From contig DTXR01000703.1 in assembly GCA_012962365.1 (NCBI GenBank), forward strand, positions 1-7,218: a stretch of DNA of 7,218 nt, read 5' to 3'. The notes under the pieces are model-generated. The model saw only the letters and a list, made by a program, of their open reading frames with translations. It did not search any database and was not told where the DNA came from. This stretch comes from Chromatiaceae bacterium. Lineage in GTDB: Bacteria > Pseudomonadota > Gammaproteobacteria > Chromatiales > Chromatiaceae. The position numbers were made by a program, and so were the translations under genes. The stretch's first letter is position 1, and every line of letters begins with the position of its first letter. Positions 1 through 6,723 of the stretch are shown here, one piece after another.

Positions 1-464
1 ACTGGCCCAACAAGATGCGCACCTCTACTTCTCAGGAAGAAGGCTGCGAGCGCATGTGGGAAGTGCTGACCAAGGAATTCATCGACAATGGCAGTGGCCA
101 TGTCAAGGCAGTGCGTTGCGTGAAAGTGCAGTGGGACAAGGATGATGCCGGCAACTGGCAGATGTCCGAGGTGGAAGGCAGCGAGTTCGAGCTCAAGGCC
201 GATCTGGTGACCCTGGCCATGGGTTTCGTGCACCCTGTACACAAGGGCATGATCGAACAGGCCGGGGTGGAGCTGGATTCCCGTGGCAACGTCAAGGGCA
301 GCACCGAGGGCGGGAAGTCCTACGCCACGTCGGTGGACGGCGTGTTCGCCGCCGGCGACATGCGCCGTGGCCAGTCCCTGGTGGTCTGGGCCATACGAGA
401 AGGCCGCCAGTGCGCCAACTCGGTGGATGAATATCTCATGGGGCATTCCAAACTGCCACGGTAG
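1..464 (+). CDS. gltD: Glutamate synthase small subunit, C-terminal part (5' end outside window)
   Basis: This is the C-terminal ~153 residues of the NADPH-dependent glutamate synthase small subunit. With GltB, that subunit passes electrons from NADPH through FAD and Fe-S clusters to make glutamate from glutamine and 2-oxoglutarate in the cytoplasm. The frame is open from the first bases (codons begin at base 3) and ends at TAG 462-464, so the start lies upstream. Visible family signatures include the segment [17 protein letters not shown], the strand-loop DLVTLAMGF, and the C-terminal FAD-contacting stretch [20 protein letters not shown], followed by the usual short tail ending in VDEYLMG. 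The visible part looks intact. The large subunit gltB would be expected just upstream but cannot be seen. The next ORF starts 18 bp after the stop, so downstream genes could be read from the same transcript. Other FAD/NADPH oxidoreductases of the GltD-like group are possible but less likely given the close match. Confidence 0.95.
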   Translation, partial: WPNKMRTSTSQEEGCERMWEVLTKEFIDNGSGHVKAVRCVKVQWDKDDAGNWQMSEVEGSEFELKADLVTLAMGFVHPVHKGMIEQAGVELDSRGNVKGSTEGGKSYATSVDGVFAAGDMRRGQSLVVWAIREGRQCANSVDEYLMGHSKLPR

Positions 465-482
465 GAAAAGCAGAGGAAAAGG

Positions 483-689
483 GTGGCGCTTGAAAATCAT
501 TGGTACGTCGCCTGCCCTGGCCGTAAACTCAAGAATCAGCCTCTTGCCCTGGAGATATTCGGCAAGGTGCTGGTTTTTTTGCGACCACTGCCAGCTATGG
601 AAGATGCAGCAAAGCGCGTAGCTCCCGTAGCCGTGAGGCCACACTGCTTTCTTGCGTCAGAGACAATTTGCCGAGGAGCGGGAACATGA
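483..689 (+). pseudogene. Rieske-type oxygenase N-terminal remnant (68 codons)
   Basis: This short frame, GTG start to TGA 687-689, encodes 68 residues. Residues ~4-34 ([13 protein letters not shown], then PLALEIFGKVLVFLR) resemble the first strands of Rieske [2Fe-2S] proteins of the ring-hydroxylating or O-demethylase type, which typically start with NHWYP/VA...LK..PL...ILG.PLVLFRD. After the 7-T run at 574-580 the match decays. The text MEDAAKRVAPVA still recalls the usual ALEDRCxHRxAPLS, but the Cys-x-His ligand pair is absent. The +1 frame reads DHCQLW, like the expected D..GQLW, before a stop at 619. The second ligand pair (CxxH) and the ~250-residue catalytic domain are missing. I infer a decayed 5' fragment with frame disruption near the T run; a genuine small protein is an alternative. 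Its stop overlaps the next ATG by 4 bp (686-689). Confidence 0.5.
674..678 (+). promoter_or_regulatory. Ribosome binding site for the 22-codon ORF
   Basis: AGGAG lies 7 bases before ATG 686. It is a consensus Shine-Dalgarno core at good spacing and is the main reason to think the short ORF at 686-754 is translated. Confidence 0.55.
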
Positions 690-754
690 AGAATATACTT
701 GCCAGGCTGCCGTTGCAGCTGTTCAAGAAAAGAACCCAGGAGACTGAATCATGA
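686..754 (+). CDS. Putative 22-residue peptide, translationally coupled to tldD
   Basis: The ORF starts at ATG 686 and ends at TGA 752-754, encoding a peptide that begins MKNILARLPLQLFKKR and ends TQETES. A consensus AGGAG sits 7 bases upstream. Its start overlaps the stop of the preceding Rieske-like ORF (ATGA, 686-689) and its stop overlaps the tldD start (ATGA, 751-754), the usual geometry of translational coupling. The N-terminal half is cationic and could form an amphipathic helix; the tail is polar. No family is recognised. It could be a leader ORF that feeds ribosomes into tldD, a small peptide linked to the TldD/TldE peptidase, or a chance ORF in decaying sequence. Frame 2 is open from 527 onward with no stop, so it could also be the tail of a frameshifted upstream gene. 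The function is unknown. Confidence 0.4.
   Translation: MKNILARLPLQLFKKRTQETES
738..742 (+). promoter_or_regulatory. Ribosome binding site for the tldD homologue
   Basis: AGGAG lies 8 bases before ATG 751. It supports that start, which places the twin-arginine motif at residues 3-4 of the product. Confidence 0.7.
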
Positions 755-2274
755 AACGCAGAGACTTTCTTGTTGCCACCGCAGCATCAGGCGCCATGCT
801 GGGCATGCCCGGCCTGTTGCACGCTGTAGGAACAGGGCTCTCCAGCCATGTGCCTGATAACCCCTTCCTGAGCTGGTTCAATGTGGACGAAGCCGTTATG
901 CGCAGGGTCATGAGCGAATTGTCGGCGCACGGTGCCGATACGGCAGATTTGTACTTCGAGCACAATCAGGGTAATTCCATTGCCATGGAGGATGGCATTG
1001 TCAGTTCCGCCCGATCCTGGATCGACCAGGGCGTGGGGCTGCGGGTGGTGGTTGGTGACCAGACCGGCTATGCCTACACCGAGGATCTTTCCGTGGAAGC
1101 CATGCTCAAGGCTGCGCGCACCGCTGCAGCCATCGCGAAGGGCAGCAAGGCCGTACCGCCGCAGCATTTCAATGCCAGCCGGGCCGGTGACATGTATCGC
1201 ATTGCAATGCCCTGGTCGGATGTGAAGATCGACGACAAGCTGGCCCGGGTGCGCAAGCTGGAAAGCCTGGCGCGCCATCAGGACGCCGCAGTAAAGAAAG
1301 TCACCATCAACTGGTCGGACTATGACCAGAAGGTAGTCATCGCTACCCTGGACGGTCGTGTAGTGGCCGACTATCGCCCCATGACCCGTTTGTGGTGCAC
1401 GGTGACAGCGGAAAAGAAGGGCGTTCAACAGTCGACTTCTGCCAACTTGTCCGGACGTTACGGCATGGATCATTACACGGATGACCGGTTGCAGGCGCTG
1501 GCGAAGAAAGCTGTGGACAATACTCTGGTGCTGTTCGATGCCCGCCGTCCGGAGGCAGGGGAAATGCCGGTGCTTCTGGCGGCAGGCGCCAGTGGCATCC
1601 TGCTCCACGAAGCCATCGGCCATGGCATGGAGGCGGATTTCAATCGCAAGGGTACCAGCATCTATTCCGACATGCTGAACAAGAAGGTGGCCAACCCCCA
1701 TGTGACCATCGTCGATCAGGGAACCCTGGCTTATGAGCGCGGCGCCCTCAACTACGATGATGAAGGCAATCCCGCCCAACGCAACCTGCTGGTGGAAAAC
1801 GGTGTCCTGCGCGGTTATCTCCATGACAGCATTTCTGCGCGTCACTACAAAGTGCCGCCGGGCGGTTCCGGGCGGCGTGAATCCTACCGGCATGCGCCCA
1901 TGCCACGCATGACCTGTACACTAATGGAAAATGGTCCGCACAGCCGGGATGAAATGATCGCCTCCATGAAAAAGGGCATCGTGGCGGAAACCTATACCAA
2001 TGGCCAGGTTTCCATCGGTGCAGGAGATTTCACCTTCTACATCAAGAACGGCTGGCTGGTGGAAAACGGCAAGATCACTGCTCCCATCAAGGACTGCAAC
2101 ATCATCGGCAACGGGCCCCAGGTTCTGAGAGATATCACCATGGTGGGCAACGACAGCCGCATGGATACCGGCGGCTGGACCTGCGGCAAGAATGGTCAGA
2201 GCGTGCCCGTCTCCCTGGGCATGCCTTCGGTGCTGGTTTCCAAAATGACCGTGGGAGGTGAACATGCCGGATAA
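751..2274 (+). CDS. TldD-family metallopeptidase subunit with Tat export signal
   Basis: This is a 507-residue homologue of TldD, the zinc-binding catalytic half of the TldD/TldE peptidase. In E. coli that complex trims unstructured peptides such as the microcin B17 precursor and CcdA. Residues 1-25 form a twin-arginine signal: KRRDFL at 2-7, a hydrophobic stretch rich in Ala, Gly and Met, then LHA before a likely cut near residue 25. Canonical TldD (~481 residues) lacks such a leader, and removing it leaves a normal-length protein. The metal site HEAIGH is at 286-291, within GILLHEAIGHGMEADFNRKG. The family block GRRESYRHAPMPRMT is at 374-388, and the C-terminal metal-ligand Cys candidate is C478 in GGWTCGKNGQ. 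All expected active-site residues are present. The gene overlaps the downstream tldE by 11 bp, so the two subunits are probably co-translated. Export is inferred from the signal; the peptidase family assignment is firm. Confidence 0.95.
   Translation: MKRRDFLVATAASGAMLGMPGLLHAVGTGLSSHVPDNPFLSWFNVDEAVMRRVMSELSAHGADTADLYFEHNQGNSIAMEDGIVSSARSWIDQGVGLRVVVGDQTGYAYTEDLSVEAMLKAARTAAAIAKGSKAVPPQHFNASRAGDMYRIAMPWSDVKIDDKLARVRKLESLARHQDAAVKKVTINWSDYDQKVVIATLDGRVVADYRPMTRLWCTVTAEKKGVQQSTSANLSGRYGMDHYTDDRLQALAKKAVDNTLVLFDARRPEAGEMPVLLAAGASGILLHEAIGHGMEADFNRKGTSIYSDMLNKKVANPHVTIVDQGTLAYERGALNYDDEGNPAQRNLLVENGVLRGYLHDSISARHYKVPPGGSGRRESYRHAPMPRMTCTLMENGPHSRDEMIASMKKGIVAETYTNGQVSIGAGDFTFYIKNGWLVENGKITAPIKDCNIIGNGPQVLRDITMVGNDSRMDTGGWTCGKNGQSVPVSLGMPSVLVSKMTVGGEHAG
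2253..2260 (+). promoter_or_regulatory. Ribosome binding site deciding the tldE start
   Basis: GGGAGGTG lies inside the last codons of tldD. Its GGAGG core ends 5 bases before ATG 2264. An in-frame GTG at 2258 overlaps this site, and ATG 2276 lies too far away, so 2264 is the best start. Confidence 0.7.
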
Positions 2275-3580
2275 GATGCGCATCGCTGCAGAACAGGCAT
2301 TGGATCTTGCACGCAAGGCAGGAGTACAGGATGTCTGGGTGAAGGTGGATCGTTCCCGGGATGTGACCCACGAGTATCGGGATGGCAAGCTGGAGAAGGT
2401 AAAGGATGCCACTTCCCGCTCCCTGTCCATCGATCTGTACGTGGACGGGCGCTATGCCAGTCATTCCACCACGGATTTGCGTGAACAAACCCTGAGTGGC
2501 TTCATCACCAACGCCGTTGTCCTCACCCGCGCCCTGCAGGCCGATCCCTGGCGTAAGATAACGCCGCCCGAGCTGTTCAGGGGACGTACAGACAAGGATT
2601 TGCAGATCATGGATCCGGCCATCCGCGACCTGGATTCTGCCCGGCGCCTGGCCTGGTGCGAGGAACTGGATGAACGGGTGCGGGGTGACAAACGCCTCAT
2701 ATCCGCGAGCTGCGGCCTCTATGATGGAAACAGCCGCACCCTGAGCCTGAGCAGCAACGGCTTCGAGGGTGAGCAGACCGGCACGTCCATCTGGATGGGA
2801 GCGGATCTCACTTATCGTGATCAGGGCGACAGGCGGGCATCCGGTAGTTTCTATCCCGGCGCCCGCCAGCTGGCGGACATGCCTTCTGCCAAGGATATCG
2901 CCCGGGAGTGCCTGGAGCGGGTGCGTCAACGTCTGGGTGTTGTCAAGGGCCCTAGCCTAAAGGGCCGCATGGTCGTCGATGCCAGAGCCGCCGGGCGTCT
3001 GATTTCCTCCCTGGTGAAACCGGCTACGGCCCGTGCCTTCCAGCAGCAGCGGTCTTTCTGGTCAGGAGAAATTGGCGAGAAGCTGTTCAGCGAGAAGCTG
3101 TCTCTGGTTGATGATCCCCTGTTGTTGCGCGGGCTGGGTTCGCGCCTGTACGATGGTGAAGGTATTGCAGCGCGGCCCATCACCCTGGTGGATCGGGGGG
3201 TGGTGAAGAATATCTATGTCGACACCTATTACGGGCGCAAGCTGAAGATGGCGCCGACTACGGCGGGCAGTTCCAACCTGCTGGTAAAGCCCGGGAAGCA
3301 GTCCTTGAAAAATCTGCTGCAAGCTGCCGAGGAAGGGGTGTATGTCACTTCCTGGCTGGGGGGCAATGCCGACAACACCACCGGGGAGTTCTCCCTGGGC
3401 CTGCGCGGTCACATGATTCGCAAGGGCCGGATCGCCGAGCCGGTGGGTGAGATGAATGTGACGGGTAACCTGCAGGAATTGTTCACCAACCTGGTGTCGG
3501 TGGGCAATGACCCCTGGCGCTACTCGAATCTGCGTTCGCCATCCATGCTGTTCGACGGCGTGAGTTTCAGCGGCGCCTGA
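2264..3580 (+). CDS. TldE/PmbA-family peptidase subunit
   Basis: This is a 438-residue homologue of TldE (PmbA), the non-catalytic partner that pairs with TldD to form the substrate chamber. Family signatures include DGEGIAARPITLVDRGVVKN at ~297-316, the adjoining VDTYYGRKLKMAPTTAGSSN at ~319-338, GGNADNTTGEFSLGLRG at ~366-382 and EPVGEMNVTGNLQELF at ~392-407. There is no HExxxH motif, as expected for TldE. No signal peptide or hydrophobic N-terminal segment is seen (MPDKMRIAAEQALDLARKAG), unlike its Tat-tagged partner. The gene overlaps the end of tldD by 11 bp and has a strong ribosome binding site within tldD, so balanced synthesis of the two subunits is likely. If TldD is exported folded, TldE would have to travel with it or remain in the cytoplasm. 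In E. coli, tldD and pmbA are unlinked; an adjacent pair suggests an accessory copy. Confidence 0.95.
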   Translation: MPDKMRIAAEQALDLARKAGVQDVWVKVDRSRDVTHEYRDGKLEKVKDATSRSLSIDLYVDGRYASHSTTDLREQTLSGFITNAVVLTRALQADPWRKITPPELFRGRTDKDLQIMDPAIRDLDSARRLAWCEELDERVRGDKRLISASCGLYDGNSRTLSLSSNGFEGEQTGTSIWMGADLTYRDQGDRRASGSFYPGARQLADMPSAKDIARECLERVRQRLGVVKGPSLKGRMVVDARAAGRLISSLVKPATARAFQQQRSFWSGEIGEKLFSEKLSLVDDPLLLRGLGSRLYDGEGIAARPITLVDRGVVKNIYVDTYYGRKLKMAPTTAGSSNLLVKPGKQSLKNLLQAAEEGVYVTSWLGGNADNTTGEFSLGLRGHMIRKGRIAEPVGEMNVTGNLQELFTNLVSVGNDPWRYSNLRSPSMLFDGVSFSGA

Positions 3581-3728
3581 GGGCGGTATCAATGCTCACA
3601 GCGATGCCAACCTGACGAATGCGCCGGTGAACAAGGTCTGAATTTGTTACGGCCTGCACAGTCGAGGACGCCCATTGCCGCTACGCTTGTACGCATCTTA
3701 ATGTTGTTGTATTCGGGAGTGCGCACTC
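3581..3728 (+). other. Intergenic gap between tldE and the CAP-domain gene
   Basis: This 148-bp non-coding gap follows tldE. I see no hairpin with a T run that would mark a terminator and no convincing promoter hexamers. The only clear signal is GGGAG at 3715-3719, 9 bases before ATG 3729, which serves as ribosome binding site for the next gene. The gap probably separates two transcription units, but this is not shown directly. Confidence 0.4.
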
Positions 3729-4712
3729 ATGAGCCCAAGACTTTTGCTTATCGCGGTCATCGCGCCGCTGGCCGTTGCCGCCAATGGCGACTATGCCCAG
3801 CAGGTTGTGGAACTGGTCAATCAGGAACGCTGGTACGATGGTGGTCTTTCACCACTGAAAAGAAACGATCTGCTGGATCAGTCGGCGCATTCCCACAGCA
3901 CCAACATGGCCGAGCGCAATTTCTTCAGTCATTGTGACTTGGATACCAAGACCAGCCCTTTCGACCGGATGCGGGCGGCTGGTTACAATTATCGGGCAGC
4001 AGGCGAAAACATCGCCGCCGGCTATGGCACGCCGGCTGATGTCATGAATGGCTGGATGAACAGTTCCGGGCACAGGAGCAATATACTTTCCGGCAGCTAC
4101 CGGGAAATCGGCGTCGGATACGTTTTTCAGTCAGCGGATCAAAAGAATATCCGTGGGGATACTAACGGCGACTGTGCTGCGGACTATGCAGACAGGGGAC
4201 CCTACTATAAATACTGGACCCAGAACTTCGGCAGCTCCGGCGCTTACCCGCTGGTTATTGACCGGGAAAACGATGAAACCGCCAGCCCGGATGTGGATTT
4301 GTATGTGTACGGGCAAGGCTTTGCCGCGCAAATGCGGTTTAGAAATGAGGATGGCGCCTGGTCAATGTGGGAGCCGTATTCTCCAGATATGTTCTGGACA
4401 TTGAGTCCTGGCGCGGGGGTCAAGACAGTAAGCGCCCAGATCCGCAATGGTTCCGACGTGCGCACGGCGACAGACAGCATTTTGCTGGTACAGGGGTGTT
4501 CTGCCATGAATGACGACCATCACCTCCATGTGCAGGCAACGACGGTCAGCGTTGATCGTACGTTCAGCGCGTGCAACACTCTGCTTGCTGGTGCTGGCGG
4601 TTTCAGAGTAGAGGCGAAAGTGACTTTCCATGCGCCGCGTATCCTGCTGCGCCCCGGATTTTCTGTGGCGGCCAATGGTGTGTTCAGTGCCGTGAGCGGC
4701 GTCCCGAAATAA
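3729..4712 (+). CDS. Secreted CAP (SCP/PR-1) domain protein with C-terminal beta modules
   Basis: This 327-residue exported protein has a Sec signal at ~1-18: Arg4, a Leu/Ile/Ala-rich core, and AVAA before NGDY. The CAP domain spans ~22-168 and carries the usual signatures: HSTNMAERNFFSH at 56-68, GENIAAG at 92-98, GHRSNIL at 114-120 and YWTQNFG at 162-168. A loop DTNGD at 144-148 resembles a calcium-binding D-x-N-x-D turn. Residues ~172-254 look like an Ig-like repeat (MRFRNEDGAWSMWEPY, then WTLSPGAGVKTVSAQIRNG). Residues ~266-322 resemble a coathanger-type beta module (ACNTLL, FRVEAKVTFHAP, LLRPGFSVAANGVFSA). The CAP fold is well known, but its biochemical role in bacteria is mostly undefined, so the function here is only extracellular or envelope. 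The start is supported by GGGAG 9 bases upstream and by the signal peptide. The gene converges on the reductase gene, leaving 7 bp between them. Confidence 0.93.
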   Translation: MSPRLLLIAVIAPLAVAANGDYAQQVVELVNQERWYDGGLSPLKRNDLLDQSAHSHSTNMAERNFFSHCDLDTKTSPFDRMRAAGYNYRAAGENIAAGYGTPADVMNGWMNSSGHRSNILSGSYREIGVGYVFQSADQKNIRGDTNGDCAADYADRGPYYKYWTQNFGSSGAYPLVIDRENDETASPDVDLYVYGQGFAAQMRFRNEDGAWSMWEPYSPDMFWTLSPGAGVKTVSAQIRNGSDVRTATDSILLVQGCSAMNDDHHLHVQATTVSVDRTFSACNTLLAGAGGFRVEAKVTFHAPRILLRPGFSVAANGVFSAVSGVPK

Positions 4713-4719
4713 TTCCGCT

Positions 4720-5721
4720 TCAATCTCCGGCGTACTCGAAAGAATCGTAGTACATTTGGTCATCCGGAACACCGGCGGCTCGGAAGGTATCTCTTGCGGC
4801 CTTGATCATGGGGGGCGGGCCTGCCATGTAGATATCGTAGTCGGCCAGGTTGTCGTGGTCTTCGAGTACGGCTTCATGCACCCAGCCCTTGCGGCCGTTC
4901 CAGTCCTGCTCAGGTTCTGACAACACCGGCACGAAACGGAAATCATCCTGTTCCTTTGCCCATTGGCTGGGCAGATCCGGCAGATAGAGATCCGGTTGCG
5001 CCCGTACGCCCCAGTACAGCTCCATGGGGTGGTTGATGTCTGCGTGAAAGGCATGTTCAATCTGGGATTTGATCGGGGCGAAACCTGTACCCCCGGCGAT
5101 GAACAGCATGGGACGGTCTGATTCTTCATTGAGCGTGAAGGCGCCCAAAGGTGCTTCGATGCGCAATATGGTCTTTTCCTTCATCTGGGTAAAGGCCCAG
5201 TCGGTGAACGCGCCGCCGTCCACATGGCGGATATGCAGTTCGATGAAACCATCATCGTGGGGGGCGCTGGCGATGGAAAAAGCCCGCCTGCGTCCGTCTT
5301 CCAGGATAAAATCCAGGTACTGGCCAGCCATGAACTGCAGGCGCTGCTCATCCGGTAGCTTGAGATAGATGCGCACCACGTCATCAGCAAGATGGTCGAT
5401 TTTAGCGACTTTTACCGGCATGATGCGCGGTTCAATCTCTTTGGGTGTTTCGATTTCCTTGACCTTGAGTTCCACATCTGAGGCGGGTACCGCTTGGCAG
5501 GGCAGACAGGCGTCGTCTGAGGCATCAAGGAGCTTGTCCGGTTCTCCCTCGGGATACTCGATCTCGCCGGAAAGCAGCGTGGCGATACAGGAGCCACAAA
5601 AACCGTTGCGGCAGCCATAGGGCAGGCCGATGTCCTGACGAATGGCGGCATCCAGAATGGTTTCGTCGGCTTCCACCTGGAATTGGTGGCCGCTGGGGGA
5701 GAGTGTGATGGTAAAGCTCAT
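4720..5721 (-). CDS. CDP-6-deoxy-delta-3,4-glucoseen reductase-like [2Fe-2S]/FAD oxidoreductase
   Basis: This 333-residue soluble electron-transfer protein has a plant-type ferredoxin domain at ~1-90 followed by a ferredoxin-NADP reductase module. Cluster ligands are C37, C42, C45 (CRNGFCGSC) and C75 (CLPC). The FAD motif RAFS is at 146-149. The nucleotide-binding loop GGTGFAPIKS is at 210-219 and the conserved AGPPPM at 300-305. This order matches AscD/RfbI-type reductases and the reductase parts of bacterial mono- and dioxygenases. Proteins with this annotation are common in gammaproteobacteria that have no 3,6-dideoxyhexose genes nearby, as here, so the sugar substrate name may be misleading. 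It more likely passes electrons from NAD(P)H to an unidentified oxygenase or iron enzyme. The start codon ATG (5719-5721 on the plus strand) has only a weak ribosome binding site. It is divergent from the SDR gene. Confidence 0.93.
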   Translation of the reverse strand: MSFTITLSPSGHQFQVEADETILDAAIRQDIGLPYGCRNGFCGSCIATLLSGEIEYPEGEPDKLLDASDDACLPCQAVPASDVELKVKEIETPKEIEPRIMPVKVAKIDHLADDVVRIYLKLPDEQRLQFMAGQYLDFILEDGRRRAFSIASAPHDDGFIELHIRHVDGGAFTDWAFTQMKEKTILRIEAPLGAFTLNEESDRPMLFIAGGTGFAPIKSQIEHAFHADINHPMELYWGVRAQPDLYLPDLPSQWAKEQDDFRFVPVLSEPEQDWNGRKGWVHEAVLEDHDNLADYDIYMAGPPPMIKAARDTFRAAGVPDDQMYYDSFEYAGD

Positions 5722-5797
5722 AGGTGTTTTTCTTCGCTTCCTTTAGACTAGGGGCTGATTGTCGCTGATTTGCCGCTGTATGAAAACCGTTGGATCA
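5722..5797. promoter_or_regulatory. Short divergent intergenic region
   Basis: These 76 bp separate the start of the minus-strand reductase from the plus-strand SDR gene and so must contain any local promoters for both. I could not pick out convincing -35/-10 hexamers in either direction; the call rests on gene orientation only. Confidence 0.35.
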
Positions 5798-6670
5798 ATG
5801 GGGAACCAAAAAATACTAATAGCCGGTTGTGGTTATGTCGGGCGGCGCCTGGCTCAGGCGCTTGCCGATGAGCCGGTACATGGCCTGGTGCGTAGTAACG
5901 ATAGCTGTGCGGAGCTGTCCGCGCTGGGCATCACGCCCGTTCAGTGCGATCTGGGCAAACCGGTGAACGTTTCCCTGCCCACATCTGACGCCGATCTCTA
6001 CTATCTACTGCCCCCACCAAAGACAGGCCAGGCTGATAGTTTTCTGGCAAATTTTCTTCAGGCTCTTGAACGCAGCGGCCAACCCCGGCGGATCCTGTAT
6101 CTCGGCACCACCGGGGTTTACGGTGACTGCAGGGGGGGATGGGTAGATGAATCTGCCCCCGTGAACCCGAAAGTGGATCGCGCACTGCGCCGCCTGGATG
6201 CCGAACGGCAGCTGCGGCAATGGGCGCAGAGTCATGAGACGGAACTGGTGCTCCTGCGCGTGGCCGGCATCTATGGGCGGGGTAAGCTGCCCTTGCAGCG
6301 CCTGCGGTCGGGCAAGCCCATGGTGGCGGAAAAATATGCGCCCTGGACCAATCGCATTCATGTGGATGACCTGGTGCAGGTGCTGCGGGCAGCCATGAGG
6401 CGTGGCGGGCATGGCGAAATCTACAATGTTACCGATGGTCAGCCGGGGAACATGGCGGACTATTTCAACAAGGTGGCAGATGCTGCCGGTCTGCCCCGTC
6501 CGCCCGTGATTGACCCGGAAGCCGGTGAACAGGCGCTGTCAGCCGGTCTGCGTTCCTATCTGGCGGAGTCCCGCCGTATCGACAACCGCAAGATGCTGCG
6601 GGAGTTGCAGGTGACACTGCGTTATCCCACCCTGGCGCAGGGTTTACAGGCCTGTTTTTCTCCACGGTGA
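5798..6670 (+). CDS. YeeZ-like NAD(P)-binding SDR family protein (epimerase/dehydratase type)
   Basis: This 290-residue protein has an N-terminal Rossmann fold: KILIAGCGYVGRRLAQAL, with the dinucleotide loop GCGYVG at 10-15. Further markers of the extended or atypical SDR group are YLGTTGVYGD at 101-110, LRVAGIYGRG at 153-162, NRIHVDDL at 185-192 and IYNVTDG at 208-214. The standard YxxxK catalytic pair is not evident: Y108 is followed by GDCR, as in YeeZ-like proteins, so the reaction and substrate cannot be named. The frame is open back to a TTG at 5759 and an ATG at 5780, but ATG 5798 puts the Rossmann strand at residue ~5, as is usual for the family, and has a modest GGA upstream. E. coli YeeZ is ~274 residues, similar to this length. 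The gene lies 53 bp before rsfS and may be co-transcribed with it. Confidence 0.9.
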   Translation: MGNQKILIAGCGYVGRRLAQALADEPVHGLVRSNDSCAELSALGITPVQCDLGKPVNVSLPTSDADLYYLLPPPKTGQADSFLANFLQALERSGQPRRILYLGTTGVYGDCRGGWVDESAPVNPKVDRALRRLDAERQLRQWAQSHETELVLLRVAGIYGRGKLPLQRLRSGKPMVAEKYAPWTNRIHVDDLVQVLRAAMRRGGHGEIYNVTDGQPGNMADYFNKVADAAGLPRPPVIDPEAGEQALSAGLRSYLAESRRIDNRKMLRELQVTLRYPTLAQGLQACFSPR

Positions 6671-6723
6671 AGCCACCTCAGGTGGTATCATTGCCCCAAT
6701 CCTTTTGTGAATAACACTGTTTT

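Noticed and set aside
787..1893. A 368-codon open frame on the minus strand
   Set aside because: It lies wholly opposite the tldD homologue, whose product has clear family motifs. The minus-strand translation has no recognisable domain and is an artefact of GC-rich codon use.
2135..2929. A 264-codon open frame on the minus strand
   Set aside because: It spans the tldD/tldE junction opposite two well-supported genes, and its translation has no recognisable motif.
686..3580. A full ribosomally made peptide antibiotic cluster
   Set aside because: Apart from the TldD/TldE pair and the short ORF there is no modifying enzyme, transporter or immunity gene in view, so calling this a biosynthetic cluster would exceed the evidence.
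3675..3720. Possible promoter before the CAP gene (TTGCCG or TTGTAC with a downstream TATTCG-like box)
   Set aside because: The -10 candidates match the consensus at three or fewer positions, so the signal is no better than chance.
6672..6686. Small hairpin CCACC-TCA-GGTGG after the SDR gene, considered as a terminator
   Set aside because: The stem is only 5 bp and is followed by ATCATTG rather than a T run, so it does not qualify as an intrinsic terminator.
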